Numbered from the stretch's first letter, positions 8,493 through 17,564 are shown. The stretch is DNA of 64,000 nucleotides from Bacteroidales bacterium UBA3743 (GCA_002371265.1 DFGT01000032.1:1-64000); one strand, 5' to 3'. Notes: a model not told the origin generated them from the letters alone. Translations and numbers: made by a program.

Positions 8493-9332
8493 ATGAGTGA
8501 AAACAAGATAGAAATATCAGCAGCAGATATAGAGGCAATGCAGCAAGCCATGCTCAACTCGAAAGAGGAAATCGTCATTGAGGAGGGACGCATGACGCTG
8601 CGCACAGAAGGTTTGGTGAAAAAGTATGGAGAACGTACCGTCGCCAACAATGTGTCAATCAACGTGAAGCAAGGAGAGATTGTCGGACTGCTTGGCCCTA
8701 ACGGAGCAGGAAAAACCACCACTTTCTATATGACCACAGGTCTTATCGTGCCAAACGCAGGACGCATCTTCCTCGACAATGAGGAGATTACAAAAGATCC
8801 CGTCTACAGAAGAGCTCAAAAAGGAGTGGGATACCTTCCACAGGAGGCTTCCGTGTTCAGAAAGATGAGTGTGGAAGACAATATCAAAGCTGTGCTGGAG
8901 ATGACCAATTTTTCCAAAGAGTATCAGAAAGAGAAGTTGGAAAGCCTCATCGACGAGTTCAACCTCAACCACGTGCGCCACAACCTTGGCGACCGTCTAT
9001 CTGGAGGTGAGCGTCGAAGAACCGAGATCGCGCGATGCCTGGCAATCGAACCAAAATTCATCATGCTCGACGAGCCATTTGCCGGAGTCGACCCTATCGC
9101 CGTCGCCGACATCCAGAATATCGTGTGGAAACTAAAGGACAAGAATATCGGAATCCTTATCACAGACCACAACGTGGATGAGACGTTGCAGATCACAGAC
9201 CGCGCATATCTGCTTTTCGAAGGCAAGATTCTTTTCAAAGGCACACCGGAAGAGCTTGCGGCAAATGCCATTGTGAAAGAGAAATATTTGGGAAGAGATT
9301 TCGAGTTGAAACGCAGAAAAAGAGAAGAGTGA
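8493..9332 (+). CDS. lptB: LPS export ABC transporter ATPase LptB
   Basis: The 279-residue ATPase has Walker A (GPNGAGKTT), Q-loop (GYLPQEASVFRKMSVEDNI), signature (LSGGERRRTEIARCL), Walker B (FIMLDEPFAGVDPIAV) and the H-loop (LITDHNV). The combination YLPQEASVFRKM and DEPFAGVDPIAV is typical of LptB, which powers lipopolysaccharide extraction by LptFG at the inner membrane. There is a 33-residue N-terminal extension before MTLRTEGLVKKYG. A start at 8592 would remove it, but no upstream signal decides between the two. It is followed directly by the Sua5/YrdC gene. Confidence 0.92.
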   Translation: MSENKIEISAADIEAMQQAMLNSKEEIVIEEGRMTLRTEGLVKKYGERTVANNVSINVKQGEIVGLLGPNGAGKTTTFYMTTGLIVPNAGRIFLDNEEITKDPVYRRAQKGVGYLPQEASVFRKMSVEDNIKAVLEMTNFSKEYQKEKLESLIDEFNLNHVRHNLGDRLSGGERRRTEIARCLAIEPKFIMLDEPFAGVDPIAVADIQNIVWKLKDKNIGILITDHNVDETLQITDRAYLLFEGKILFKGTPEELAANAIVKEKYLGRDFELKRRKREE

Positions 9333-9907
9333 TGAACGAGAATTACGACAAAGAGGACATTAAAGCCGCAATAGACACACTACGCAACGGCGGAATTATT
9401 GTCTACCCTACTGACACCATCTGGGGCATAGGATGCGACGCGAGAAATGAAGCAGCAGTGAAGAAGGTGTTTGAGATCAAACGTAGAGCCGACTCCAAAT
9501 CGATGATCCTGCTTGTCGACGCACCTGGACGCATTCCCCTATATTCCGACGCTATGCCGGATATCGCATGGGATCTTATCGAGTGTGCCGACACACCGAC
9601 GACCATCATCTATTCAAAAGCAAAAGGACTCGCTCCCAATGTGATTGCTGAAGACGGAAGTGTCGGAATCAGAGTGACAAAAGAGAAGTTCAGCCACGCA
9701 CTGTGTGAAAGATTCGGGTTTCCAATCGTCTCCACATCTGCCAACATCTCAGGCGAGCCATCAGCGAAATTTTTTGCGGAAATAAGTGAAGAGATACTGA
9801 ATGCAGCAGATTATGTTGTAAAGTTCAGACGCGACGACAAGACGCCATCATCACCGTCGAAAATCATCAAAATCGAAGAGAACGGAGTGTTTAAGATAAT
9901 ACGATAA
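9332..9907 (+). CDS. tsaC: L-threonylcarbamoyladenylate synthase (Sua5/YrdC/YwlC)
   Basis: The 191-residue YrdC-domain protein contains GGIIVYPTDTIWGIGCDARNE, KRRADSKSMILLV and the late FPIVSTSANISGEPS motif. The KRR-x5-K/S-x-N-like positions bind ATP and bicarbonate. It makes threonylcarbamoyl-AMP for the t6A modification of ANN-decoding tRNAs. The ATG at 9332 overlaps the lptB stop (TGATG). An in-frame GTG at 9329 is possible but less likely. The length fits the short YrdC/TsaC form without the Sua5 C-terminal domain. Confidence 0.9.
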   Translation: MNENYDKEDIKAAIDTLRNGGIIVYPTDTIWGIGCDARNEAAVKKVFEIKRRADSKSMILLVDAPGRIPLYSDAMPDIAWDLIECADTPTTIIYSKAKGLAPNVIAEDGSVGIRVTKEKFSHALCERFGFPIVSTSANISGEPSAKFFAEISEEILNAADYVVKFRRDDKTPSSPSKIIKIEENGVFKIIR

Positions 9908-9910
9908 CCG

Positions 9911-9995
9911 TAGGGGCAGGCCTCGTGTCTGCCCTTTGTTTCATAACATTTGAGAGCCACATAAAATATAAGGGCAGGTACAAGACCTGCCCCTA
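9911..9995. terminator. bidirectional inverted repeat between convergent genes
   Basis: A 26-bp arm at 9911-9936 (TAGGGGCAGG...CTGCCCTT) and its near-complement at 9970-9995 can pair with each other. Each arm can also fold alone through GGGCAG/CTGCCC. The element sits between the tsaC stop and the convergent gene at 10003. The same arm type appears near 19504, 21417 and 22715, where it looks like a terminator. Confidence 0.55.
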
Positions 9996-10002
9996 CATCA
10001 CA

Positions 10003-10377
10003 TTATGATTTTGCCTTGCAATACTCCACAAACTCCTCAATGTTGGAAAACCTTCGTTCCGACAGAAATATTGATTCTTTTTCCGTATAGATGCCATAGT
10101 TGCTTAATCTTGCATTCTTATTATCAGGCATATATCGGGTGATCTCGCTATATTTCAACACCTTACCTTTCAATAGTCCAGGGATCCCCAGTCTCCACTC
10201 CACAATCGCATCTTCCGTCGCCTCATATATCGGCAAATTCCACACCACAAACCCAAGCAATGCGATAATCATCAGCAAATAAACTGGTTTATCATAGTAT
10301 CTGGCAATATAAAGCACCGCCATCACATACGAAAGAACCAAATAAATTTTATATTGCAGTCTCAACTTCGTCTTCAT
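10003..10377 (-). CDS. hypothetical membrane protein with PH-like tail
   Basis: This 124-residue protein has two predicted membrane segments in its first 50 residues (YKIYLVLSYVMAVLYIARYY; VYLLMIIALLGFVVWNLPIY). They are followed by a soluble part with a bacterial PH-like pattern (DAIVEWRLGIPGLLKGKVLKY, then RRFSNIEEFVEYCKAKS). I do not recognise a specific family. It lies 18 bp after the stop of the glucosaminidase gene on the same strand, so the two are probably one transcript. Confidence 0.65.
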   Translation of the reverse strand: MKTKLRLQYKIYLVLSYVMAVLYIARYYDKPVYLLMIIALLGFVVWNLPIYEATEDAIVEWRLGIPGLLKGKVLKYSEITRYMPDNKNARLSNYGIYTEKESIFLSERRFSNIEEFVEYCKAKS

Positions 10378-10395
10378 TCTATACTTATTAAAGAA

Positions 10396-11190
10396 TTACC
10401 AGCGACGCAGATAGACAGGGCTTCCCACCTCGATTGAGTCACCACGTTTTGCTCTGTTTGCCCAACGAAGTTCCCACGGACGCATGCCAAATTCCTTGGC
10501 AAGAGTCTCATAAGTATCACCCTTACGAGCTTCTATCGCCTTTCTGCCTTTGATTTTCACAACCTTATGATATGGGCCGACGGGAATGCTACCCATCGCA
10601 CTCTCTGTAAGATATTTCTTTTCTGTCTCAGCCACGACCTGATTTTCCTGCACCGTCTTCACAACCTCCTCGATATCAGTCTTCTGGTCGTACTTATAAA
10701 GTTCATATGTCTCGATCAAATCAATCAGACGCTCCGCATAACGAGGCTCAGTAGCGTAGCCACATTTTTTCAGACCCTTAGCCCAACCTTTGTAGTCGGT
10801 AGGGTCCAAAGTGAACAACGAAGCATAACGGGCCTTCTTCAAGAACAACGAGTGATCCACAAACGACTGTTCCGGATTATCATACTTTCGGAAACACTCC
10901 TGACGTTTATCGTCGTCGTGATAGACACGTTCACCAGTCCACTCATTATGGCACTTGATTCCGAAATGGTTGTTGCTTTTCTTTGCAAGTTCACTGAGAC
11001 CCGCTCCACTCTCAAGCAAACCTTGGGCAAGAGTGATACTTGCAGGCACGCCGTTGGAACGCATCTCTTCAACGGCGATCTTATTGTATTTCGAGATATA
11101 GTTGACGTAAGTGCTGTTTTTTTCCAAAGCGTTTGCCACTACGCAAACCTGCATAAGGAATGCAGCCGCCAAAATTTTTATATTACACAT
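10396..11190 (-). CDS. secreted glucosaminidase (GH73-like) with LysM-like C-terminus
   Basis: The 264-residue product has a signal peptide (CNIKILAAAFLMQVCVVANA), then a mannosyl-glycoprotein endo-beta-N-acetylglucosaminidase domain. That domain holds PASITLAQGLLESGAGLSEL with the likely catalytic Glu, NNHFGIKC and CGYATEPRYAERLIDLIETY. A LysM-like tail (ARKGDTYETLAKEFGMRPWE) ends the protein. It should cleave N-acetylglucosaminyl bonds in peptidoglycan in the periplasm or outside the cell. The start at 11190 is chosen because a TATCTTTG promoter box at 11211-11218 lies inside the longer open frame starting at 11238. Confidence 0.88.
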   Translation of the reverse strand: MCNIKILAAAFLMQVCVVANALEKNSTYVNYISKYNKIAVEEMRSNGVPASITLAQGLLESGAGLSELAKKSNNHFGIKCHNEWTGERVYHDDDKRQECFRKYDNPEQSFVDHSLFLKKARYASLFTLDPTDYKGWAKGLKKCGYATEPRYAERLIDLIETYELYKYDQKTDIEEVVKTVQENQVVAETEKKYLTESAMGSIPVGPYHKVVKIKGRKAIEARKGDTYETLAKEFGMRPWELRWANRAKRGDSIEVGSPVYLRRW

Positions 11191-11210
11191 AATGTTCTTT
11201 GTTTGAAGGA

Positions 11211-11218
11211 CAAAGATA
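11211..11218 (-). promoter_or_regulatory. -7 promoter box for the glucosaminidase gene
   Basis: TATCTTTG on the minus strand lies 20 bases upstream of the ATG at 11190. It excludes the longer start at 11238. Confidence 0.6.
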
Positions 11219-11325
11219 TAAAAATATTGTGGGAACATCTAGAAAATCATTGATTTGTTGGATTATAGTTCTTAATATAAGCATCATTTGCATTGAAATA
11301 ATTGATGACAAACGAAATCCTGTTG

Positions 11326-11333
11326 TATATTTG
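11326..11333 (+). promoter_or_regulatory. -7 promoter box for the lipocalin-like gene
   Basis: TATATTTG matches the consensus and faces right. The transcript would carry a 5' untranslated region of about 90 bases before the ATG at 11431. A 20-codon reading frame (11357-11419) lies in that leader. Confidence 0.5.
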
Positions 11334-11430
11334 CATTTGGAAAATAAACTTTTGAGATGATACACATTCTTACAATCATTGAAGACATGCGGTCAGAAAA
11401 TTTTAACTTTACATTATAACATACAATTAT

Positions 11431-12198
11431 ATGAAACAGATTAGTCTTTTGTTTATAACACTTTTTGCATTAATAGCAGGACTTAATGCCCAAACTTTGG
11501 TAGGAGATTGGGGTGTGGAAACTTTGTCGTCGAGAGAATGGATCGGTGGAGATGCTGGAATATTAGAAGACGAAGATTTTGAATCTGGAGTACATTTCTC
11601 TTCCGACGGAAAGTTTTACTGTCAAAAAATAGAGAAAGGATCATACCGACAAATCGGAGATACCATCATTCTCACACGCATACAAAAAGATATCCGCAAA
11701 AAAGAAGAGGAAATTCGTCAAATGGAAAAGGACATGAAAACCGCAATAGATAATCATAGCCTTAATCCTAATTATATCAACGAACGTATAAGAATTTATA
11801 CAACCGATACACTCCTATTAGAAAAAAACAAATCGGGCAATACCCTTTTATTGCTACGAATAAGTTCCAAACTTGAGGTTAAACCTCCTTTTGAAATAGC
11901 CTTTTATCTCCACAAGAAAGGCACCAATGAAAGCATCAACAAAAACATCATTGGAGAATGGTTCTGCCAAGGAGAAAGAGAACCATTCACTTATATTTTT
12001 AAGAAAGATGGACTATTTCAGATTGTTGACTCTGATGGAAATATACTTCAAGAAAGTATGGCATATAAGATAGACGGCGAATATCTCACTATATCCAACT
12101 CTACATCTCGCCTTTTATTTGGAAATAACTTTGCTGTTTGGCAGATAGATCCTAACATAAAAGCGGTCATGAAGTTATTTCGTCAGACAAAGAAATAA
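11431..12198 (+). CDS. hypothetical secreted protein, lipocalin-like
   Basis: The 255-residue protein has a signal peptide (KQISLLFITLFALIAGLNAQ). Two related halves each begin with a (I/L)(V/I)G-(D/E)W motif: LVGDWGVETLSS at residue 22 and IIGEWFCQGEREPF near residue 174. Each is followed by beta-rich sequence ending in YLTISN- or DTLLLEKN-like strands. This pattern is common to lipocalin-like domains of Bacteroidales envelope proteins. A charged helix (KDIRKKEEEIRQMEKDMK) separates the halves. No function can be assigned. The next gene starts 29 bp downstream, so the two probably form an operon. Confidence 0.65.
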   Translation: MKQISLLFITLFALIAGLNAQTLVGDWGVETLSSREWIGGDAGILEDEDFESGVHFSSDGKFYCQKIEKGSYRQIGDTIILTRIQKDIRKKEEEIRQMEKDMKTAIDNHSLNPNYINERIRIYTTDTLLLEKNKSGNTLLLLRISSKLEVKPPFEIAFYLHKKGTNESINKNIIGEWFCQGEREPFTYIFKKDGLFQIVDSDGNILQESMAYKIDGEYLTISNSTSRLLFGNNFAVWQIDPNIKAVMKLFRQTKK

Positions 12199-12227
12199 TT
12201 TGATTTCGAATCTTCATTTTTTACGCG

Positions 12228-14213
12228 ATGACAAAGAAAATCTTCATATATTTCTCTATATTTTTCTTCTTTATATTGAACATCCAAGCTCGTCCACGAG
12301 CTACGTTCAAAATAGAGGACGACTCAGTTTTGCATATACGTTCGAACTTTTCACATGAATTTTGGGATGATTACGACGAATATGACCCAATATTTAATTA
12401 TAGCACAATTGTTGTTGACGAAGGTGTAGATTCTGTGTCTCTCAAATTGGACGAAAAGACTCGATTAGTTTGTATTCCGGCCTCTTTGCGGTATCTAAGC
12501 GACTACACTCAGAATAACACCTGTTATGACATTCGCATAAACCCAAAGAATCCATATCTATGTATCGAAGGATGTGGAGTATACGACAAGCAGAAAACGA
12601 CATTGATCACATCTGGATTGTGCAAGGAGAACACTGTGTTTAATATGCCAGCCACGGTAGATTCTGTCTGGAATTTTCCCAGAACACATTTCTCTAAAAT
12701 CGTATTTCCTTCAAGTTTGAAATATTACCCATACAATTTAAATTGTGACACGTTGGTGATTCAATCTTCATCTATCAACCCTGAATGGCTAGCTAATATC
12801 ATGGATAATACAAACTATCTTGTATGTCCTTTTGACACTCTTGTGGCAAAGATGCTTGTGGAAAAATTGTGGGAGAATAAAATCAGATGGGAAAAAAGTC
12901 TCGACTCGAACATTAAAGAAAAAATCTTTTGTCCTGGATTAGACGTGAGCAAACGAGACACCAGTTGGATGAGTGAGAAATATCATCCAATCTATGTGAC
13001 TGAGCAAGGAGATTCTTTGGTAGGTATTGATTCCATTTCATCTGACAAAGAAATACAATCGGTTATAATCAACAACATCCCCAAAAGCCTCATAAGAATC
13101 AACAATGATTATAGCAAATACGATTTTTATGTCACCACTTACGACACTTTGTACCGTCTTCCCTTTTGTCTGCAGATTTCACATAAGAATTTTAAAGAAG
13201 ATAAGCCCAAATATGCTGAATATGGCGAGTTTATAGATTCTGTTTTTACCATTCGTGAAGGAGTAGACACGTTACCTTATTTGGCAGATATGCCTTCTCA
13301 TTGCAGAAAAATCATCATTCCAAAATCATTGCATTATTTGAAGGAGAGTCTCCATTGTGACAGCGTATTTATCTATTCTGATTCCTTAGAAGGACATAGT
13401 AGCCTCAAAACGAAATATTACTATGTGGAAAATGAACAGCACTATTTATCCTTAAAACGGTGGAATATGGTGAATAATATAAAAGCCGTTGTTTATTCTC
13501 CGAATGCAGATATTCGAAAACGAAACCTCAAGTTGCAAGAGAATACAAATCCACCTGTATTTATGTATAACCACAACGGAAATATCACAAATTTACCAAT
13601 TCGTCCCACGGCACCCCTTTTCAATACCTGTATAAAATCTACAATTGACGGAATTTCTCCATCCGATCTGTATATTTTTGCCCAATTGGGTAGATGCCAT
13701 AATTCATGGACAGTCTTACCAACACCATACCCATATATAGATTTGAAGTTTGCAGTTTGGACGTATGACACATTGCTGACGCTTCCACAAAAATCCCATA
13801 TCACATTTACGAAACAGGATGGTTCGATATGGACAGAAACAATAGCAGAGGATGGATACTGCTTTTACTATGTTCCCAAAGGAGAGACCCCTGAATCTCT
13901 AATGAAATCAGGAAAGAAAATAATGATTTTTAAAGACGGAGATACCATTCCACAACGTTATATAAATCGTTTAGCATTAGGCGTTTTATATAAAAACGGA
14001 GAATGTCTTCCAACAAGACAAGGTCATATAACTTATCATTTATTCTGGAGAAACAAACGAAATTATATTATAGATGAAGACAAAAAATATCTACGCATTT
14101 TTATAGATAACGCAAAACATCCCAAAGAGATATGGCTATCAAATATAATGATGTACAATTCAGATTGTATTACAAGATGCATTTGTCTTATGCATTTTTA
14201 TATAAGCAAATGA
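12228..14213 (+). CDS. large secreted protein with weak BspA-like repeats
   Basis: This 661-residue protein has a signal peptide (TKKIFIYFSIFFFFILNIQA). The body shows recurring PxSLxYL and CD(T/S)(L/V)(V/F)I blocks (for example IPASLRYLSDY, FPSSLKYYPYNLNCDTLVIQ, IPKSLHYLKESLHCDSVFIY). These resemble the LRR_5 repeats of BspA-family surface proteins, though they are irregular and widely spaced. No catalytic motif is seen. The last 25 residues are cysteine- and methionine-rich and look atypical, so the reading frame end may have shifted. The call as an LRR-like protein is inference. Confidence 0.6.
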   Translation: MTKKIFIYFSIFFFFILNIQARPRATFKIEDDSVLHIRSNFSHEFWDDYDEYDPIFNYSTIVVDEGVDSVSLKLDEKTRLVCIPASLRYLSDYTQNNTCYDIRINPKNPYLCIEGCGVYDKQKTTLITSGLCKENTVFNMPATVDSVWNFPRTHFSKIVFPSSLKYYPYNLNCDTLVIQSSSINPEWLANIMDNTNYLVCPFDTLVAKMLVEKLWENKIRWEKSLDSNIKEKIFCPGLDVSKRDTSWMSEKYHPIYVTEQGDSLVGIDSISSDKEIQSVIINNIPKSLIRINNDYSKYDFYVTTYDTLYRLPFCLQISHKNFKEDKPKYAEYGEFIDSVFTIREGVDTLPYLADMPSHCRKIIIPKSLHYLKESLHCDSVFIYSDSLEGHSSLKTKYYYVENEQHYLSLKRWNMVNNIKAVVYSPNADIRKRNLKLQENTNPPVFMYNHNGNITNLPIRPTAPLFNTCIKSTIDGISPSDLYIFAQLGRCHNSWTVLPTPYPYIDLKFAVWTYDTLLTLPQKSHITFTKQDGSIWTETIAEDGYCFYYVPKGETPESLMKSGKKIMIFKDGDTIPQRYINRLALGVLYKNGECLPTRQGHITYHLFWRNKRNYIIDEDKKYLRIFIDNAKHPKEIWLSNIMMYNSDCITRCICLMHFYISK

Positions 14214-14248
14214 TATTATGGAGTCTCTCTACTATAAAAAACATCAAA

Positions 14249-14965
14249 TCAATATCCTATTTTTCTGACCTCCAATGATTTATAACGTTTATATTCATAG
14301 TCAGCGGCTCCAAACTCTTTGGTTCCTTCTGTCACATCTATCACACGTTTAGTCCAATTTCCTTTCGCGTCACGCTTCAAAATCTTATATGCAGACACGG
14401 TCTTGCCTTCCACTCCCTCCTCATATGTGGCAGTTGATGATTTTGACACCAGCTCATTGTCCGCGTCATACTCGAAAACAAAAGTCTGATGCCCTAGATT
14501 TTTTGACGACAAAGCAACTGGGAATCCCGAATTATTGTAAGAAACTGAGTCTACAAACGTTACACCAAAATCACTGCAATACCAAGTGAACTTATTTATC
14601 GAACCATTGTCGTTGCGGACACAGTCCCAGTTATCATATCCTGAATGGACGGAATATTTACCATCAGCGTCAAACTCAATTGTTGTCTCACTCTCCGCTT
14701 TTGAGGATTCCGGATTGCCATTCTCGTCGGCAGCGTAAACAGATACCACACACTTCTTCACATTTCCCTTCAAGTCGAAAAACTTTCCGTCTGTCATCGT
14801 ATAAAGATCCGCTTTCTCTACAGATTCAGACACTGTATCAATCTTTCCTTCCACAACAGACGTATCTTCCTTGCTTTTAGAATCATGACCGTTGCTGTTA
14901 TTTGAACCTCCACAACTGACTAATGCACAACAGCATATAGTCGAAAATAGTAAGAAATTTTTCAT
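14249..14965 (-). CDS. hypothetical lipoprotein
   Basis: From the ATG at 14965 the product is 238 residues with a type II signal peptide ending in the lipobox ALVSC, followed by GGSNNSNG and a charged linker. The rest is rich in beta strands with short repeats (GKFFDLKGNVKKCVVSVYA, FEYDADNELVSKSSTATYEEG, ILKRDAKGNWTKRVIDVTEG) that resemble YD/RHS-like tracking repeats seen in small Bacteroidales lipoproteins. No enzymatic motif is visible. The longer start at 14995 would disrupt the signal peptide. Confidence 0.7.
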   Translation of the reverse strand: MKNFLLFSTICCCALVSCGGSNNSNGHDSKSKEDTSVVEGKIDTVSESVEKADLYTMTDGKFFDLKGNVKKCVVSVYAADENGNPESSKAESETTIEFDADGKYSVHSGYDNWDCVRNDNGSINKFTWYCSDFGVTFVDSVSYNNSGFPVALSSKNLGHQTFVFEYDADNELVSKSSTATYEEGVEGKTVSAYKILKRDAKGNWTKRVIDVTEGTKEFGAADYEYKRYKSLEVRKIGY

Positions 14966-15090
14966 ATTAATATTTTTAAACACTAACGAAATCACTTTCT
15001 GTATATAAGATTGTAAAACTATTTTCTTTAATCCTACAACCTGAATTCATATCTAATAAAATCGGACTACATCACAAAATTAACAAATTT

Positions 15091-15280
15091 ATTCTCTATA
15101 GAATACAAAATCCATAAAATCCACATTTTTATTTTCTATAGAATACAAAACTCACAAAATCTGCATTCTTATATTCTATAAAATACAAAATCCATAAAAT
15201 CTATATTTTTATATTCCATAGAATACAAAACTCACAAAATCCGCACTTTTATAACTTATAAACCACAAAAGCAAAGTTTT
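15091..15280. repeat. 40-bp AT-rich tandem repeat
   Basis: Four units start at 15091, 15131, 15171 and 15211, each about 40 bp with the core CTATAGAATACAAAA, and a degenerate fifth follows from 15251. Units 1 and 3 carry TCCATAAAATC and units 2 and 4 carry CTCACAAAATC, giving an 80-bp alternating higher-order pattern. A degenerate earlier copy may cover 15061-15090. The array occupies most of the 417-bp gap upstream of the lipoprotein gene. No gene is visible in it. Confidence 0.8.
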
Positions 15281-15286
15281 ATAACA

Positions 15287-15355
15287 GCTCGACCTCCGGT
15301 CTCGCTGAGAGAGAAGAAGTTAGGGCGTTCCGCCCTTAACAATCCTCGGTTTTAC
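15287..15355. repeat. dispersed ~68-bp repeat, copy B
   Basis: This is the second copy of the element at 2497-2564, in the same orientation, with the shared block CGCCCTTAACAATCCTC. It lies 28 bp from the dprA stop codon. Confidence 0.65.
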
Positions 15356-15382
15356 TTAATGATCTTGCAAACTCACGTTTAG

Positions 15383-16555
15383 TCACACCACTTCATATCC
15401 TCCTCCCATCGTCTCCCTCACTATTCCGTCCATCTCCAGATCAAAAAGGATGTCGGAGATTTCTGAAATGGTCTTGCCCGACTCCCTGGCTATGATATCT
15501 TTATGCGATGGCCCTGTCGACGCGAGGATTTCCACAATCCTGCTCTTATCTTCGTCAAGATCAAGGGCAGACAAATCTGGCTTTTGTGGGGATTTTTTCT
15601 CAGACGATGGATGCGACTGTATGGCTGAGACACGTCGCAGGAATGAATCATCACGATTGCCTGAGAGTATATCATCCACGTCGACAGCTGAGGTGACAAG
15701 ATGAGCTTTCCCATTGCGAATCAGATTGTTGCATCCTTCACTCTGCTCTCTTGTATAGTCGCCAGGCAACGCACACAACGGCACTCCCAACCTATGACTC
15801 CACTCCGCAGTGTACATTGATCCTCCATTCCCTTTGCTCTCCACAACCACCACAACATCCGCAATAGCCGCAATGATCCTGTTGCGCTCCACAAAATTCT
15901 TGTTGTCTGTCGACGATTGGTATTGAAACTGCGTCACCAACCCTCCATGCTCCATGATTTCCCCGACATAACGACGATGGTCCGCCGGGTAGATTGTGGG
16001 AAAACTTGTGCCCATCACAGCGAGTGTGTCGAGCCCATTCTTCAATGCGGCACAATGCGCAGTGATATCCACTCCACGTGCCAATCCACTCACTATCAAC
16101 GCATCAGGGTAGATTTTTGCGATATCCGACACAAAAGATTCCGTGAACGATTTTCCATAATGAGTCATATTGCGTGTGCCGACGATGGAGATGATCCTGC
16201 GATCGTTGAGAGATGCAGTTCCCTTGTAATAGATGAAGAAAGGAGTGTCTGAACGTCGTTTCACCAACGAAGACGGGTAGTCGGCATCGTAGATCGACAG
16301 GATTTTCACGCCCCCTTTCCCAGCCGATTCGATTTCCCGTTCAGCCAGACGAAGCAACGTCGCACTATTTTCTGAAATTGCTTTAGCCGCCGATTCATTC
16401 AGTCGACACTGCTCCACCAACACTTTCTCGGGCAATGCAAAAACGTCGCCCAACGATTCATATTTCTGTGATAATTCCTTGATTTTTGCGGATCCGACAC
16501 CATGGACAAACGTCAATGCCAATCCATATAGGATATCACTGTTACTATTCCACAT
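15383..16555 (-). CDS. dprA: DNA-processing protein DprA
   Basis: The 390-residue protein has an N-terminal SAM/HhH-like region, then the Rossmann-like DprA core (about 100-300) with SGLARGVDITAHCAALK, VMGTSFPTIYPADHRRY and NRIIAAIADVVVVVESKGNGG, and a C-terminal winged-helix domain (about 320-390, DIIARESGKTISEISDILFDLEMDG). DprA loads RecA onto incoming single-stranded DNA during natural transformation. The length and domain order are normal. A TATATTTG box at 16591-16598 lies upstream, overlapped by the terminator of the preceding gene. Confidence 0.95.
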   Translation of the reverse strand: MWNSNSDILYGLALTFVHGVGSAKIKELSQKYESLGDVFALPEKVLVEQCRLNESAAKAISENSATLLRLAEREIESAGKGGVKILSIYDADYPSSLVKRRSDTPFFIYYKGTASLNDRRIISIVGTRNMTHYGKSFTESFVSDIAKIYPDALIVSGLARGVDITAHCAALKNGLDTLAVMGTSFPTIYPADHRRYVGEIMEHGGLVTQFQYQSSTDNKNFVERNRIIAAIADVVVVVESKGNGGSMYTAEWSHRLGVPLCALPGDYTREQSEGCNNLIRNGKAHLVTSAVDVDDILSGNRDDSFLRRVSAIQSHPSSEKKSPQKPDLSALDLDEDKSRIVEILASTGPSHKDIIARESGKTISEISDILFDLEMDGIVRETMGGGYEVV

Positions 16556-16590
16556 ATAAAACTAATTTTACTAATCTTATTTATTTTCTG

Positions 16591-16598
16591 CAAATATA
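16591..16598 (-). promoter_or_regulatory. -7 promoter box for dprA
   Basis: TATATTTG on the minus strand lies 35 bases upstream of the dprA ATG. It is 2 bp from the T-run of the preceding gene's terminator. Confidence 0.55.
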
Positions 16599-16599
16599 C

Positions 16600-16628
16600 A
16601 AAAAGATCCGGACTTGTGTGAGTCCGGA
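16600..16628 (-). terminator. rho-independent terminator of the 16656-17366 gene
   Basis: The stem TCCGGACT (16607-16614) pairs with AGTCCGGA (16621-16628) across a 6-base loop. On the minus strand it is followed by GATC and a T5 run. Confidence 0.8.
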
Positions 16629-16655
16629 CCTGTCTATTTAAATTGGATTTTGTCT

Positions 16656-17366
16656 TTATTTGTTCGCCTCTTTTGCAGTGTTATACTCTCGAATAATTCT
16701 TTCCAAAGTTCCGATTGAGGTCTCATTCTTAGACGGAAGTTTCTTCTCCGCTTTCACCGTAGCAGCCAATTCCGCATTGTCCTTGACAAACTCTGCAATG
16801 ACTTCCGGCATCAAAGGGAATTCAGCTCCCATACCAGTGCCTTTGGACACTTTCACTGCAAAATCATCACCCTTGCGATGAAGATATAACATAGGTGGGG
16901 CACCTGCCTTTGTCAAACCAGTATATGCACCTGTTCCAGACAAGAAGTAGATAGAAATATCACCCTCCAACAACAGATAAAACCACGCAGGTGAATCATC
17001 CTTCTTTATTGTGCCCTTTATGTATGCCTTATTATCAGCCTCATACAACGGAATAAATTTACTAATAGACCCATCCTTAAAAGTATGCGTGATTGACTTT
17101 ACTGAAGGATATTTCTTTTCTACCCAAGACGACTTTTCCGTCGACTTGACCTTGACATTTCCTTTGGAAGATAAATCAAAACGATAAAATTCCTCTGTCT
17201 TGTTTCCATAGTCCAAGACACATGGAGATGTCATCTCTTTAACCTCTGATCTTGTAGGGAATGGATGAATCACCGCATACCCATTTCCTGTGTGGACTTC
17301 CATATCTCCTGCAAATACGGAGATAGAAAGAGACAATGCGGCAACGAATGTAAATAATCTATTCAT
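16656..17366 (-). CDS. hypothetical secreted protein
   Basis: This 236-residue protein has a signal peptide (NRLFTFVAALSLSISVFAGD) and no recognisable domain. It contains beta-rich stretches (FKDGSISKFIPLYEADNKAYIKG, then PAWFYLLLEGDISIYFLSGTGAY) and a basic helical tail (TLERIIREYNTAKEANK). The pattern resembles small periplasmic proteins whose sequence describes a response of the gene product to stress in Bacteroidales, but that is only similarity of style. It is a single-gene unit: a TACCTTTG promoter box at 17426-17433 and a strong terminator at 16600-16628 bracket it. Confidence 0.6.
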   Translation of the reverse strand: MNRLFTFVAALSLSISVFAGDMEVHTGNGYAVIHPFPTRSEVKEMTSPCVLDYGNKTEEFYRFDLSSKGNVKVKSTEKSSWVEKKYPSVKSITHTFKDGSISKFIPLYEADNKAYIKGTIKKDDSPAWFYLLLEGDISIYFLSGTGAYTGLTKAGAPPMLYLHRKGDDFAVKVSKGTGMGAEFPLMPEVIAEFVKDNAELAATVKAEKKLPSKNETSIGTLERIIREYNTAKEANK

Positions 17367-17425
17367 ACGCTTCTTTATTTATTTTATTATTCATCAGCAA
17401 AAAATACATTCAAAAAGTATATAGG

Positions 17426-17433
17426 CAAAGGTA
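17426..17433 (-). promoter_or_regulatory. -7 promoter box for the 16656-17366 gene
   Basis: TACCTTTG on the minus strand lies about 60 bases upstream of the ATG at 17366. Confidence 0.55.
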
Positions 17434-17556
17434 CAATAAAAAAATCACTGTACACTATATTTAAACATGTTGTTTGGCATGGACCTTCACGATAGAAAAA
17501 ATCCACATTTTCTGCAAAATACGCAACATTTTGCTTTCATTTTAACCATTTTTATA

Positions 17557-17564
17557 TAATTTTG
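17557..17564 (+). promoter_or_regulatory. -7 promoter box for the amidotransferase gene
   Basis: TAATTTTG matches TAnnTTTG and lies 37 bases before the ATG at 17602. A TTTG at 17530-17533 lies 23 bases upstream, a loose match to the -33 element. Confidence 0.55.

Noticed and set aside
11357..11419. 20-codon frame in the 5' leader of the 11431 gene
   Set aside because: It has no similarity to known leader peptides and no terminator or anti-terminator pairing was found around it.
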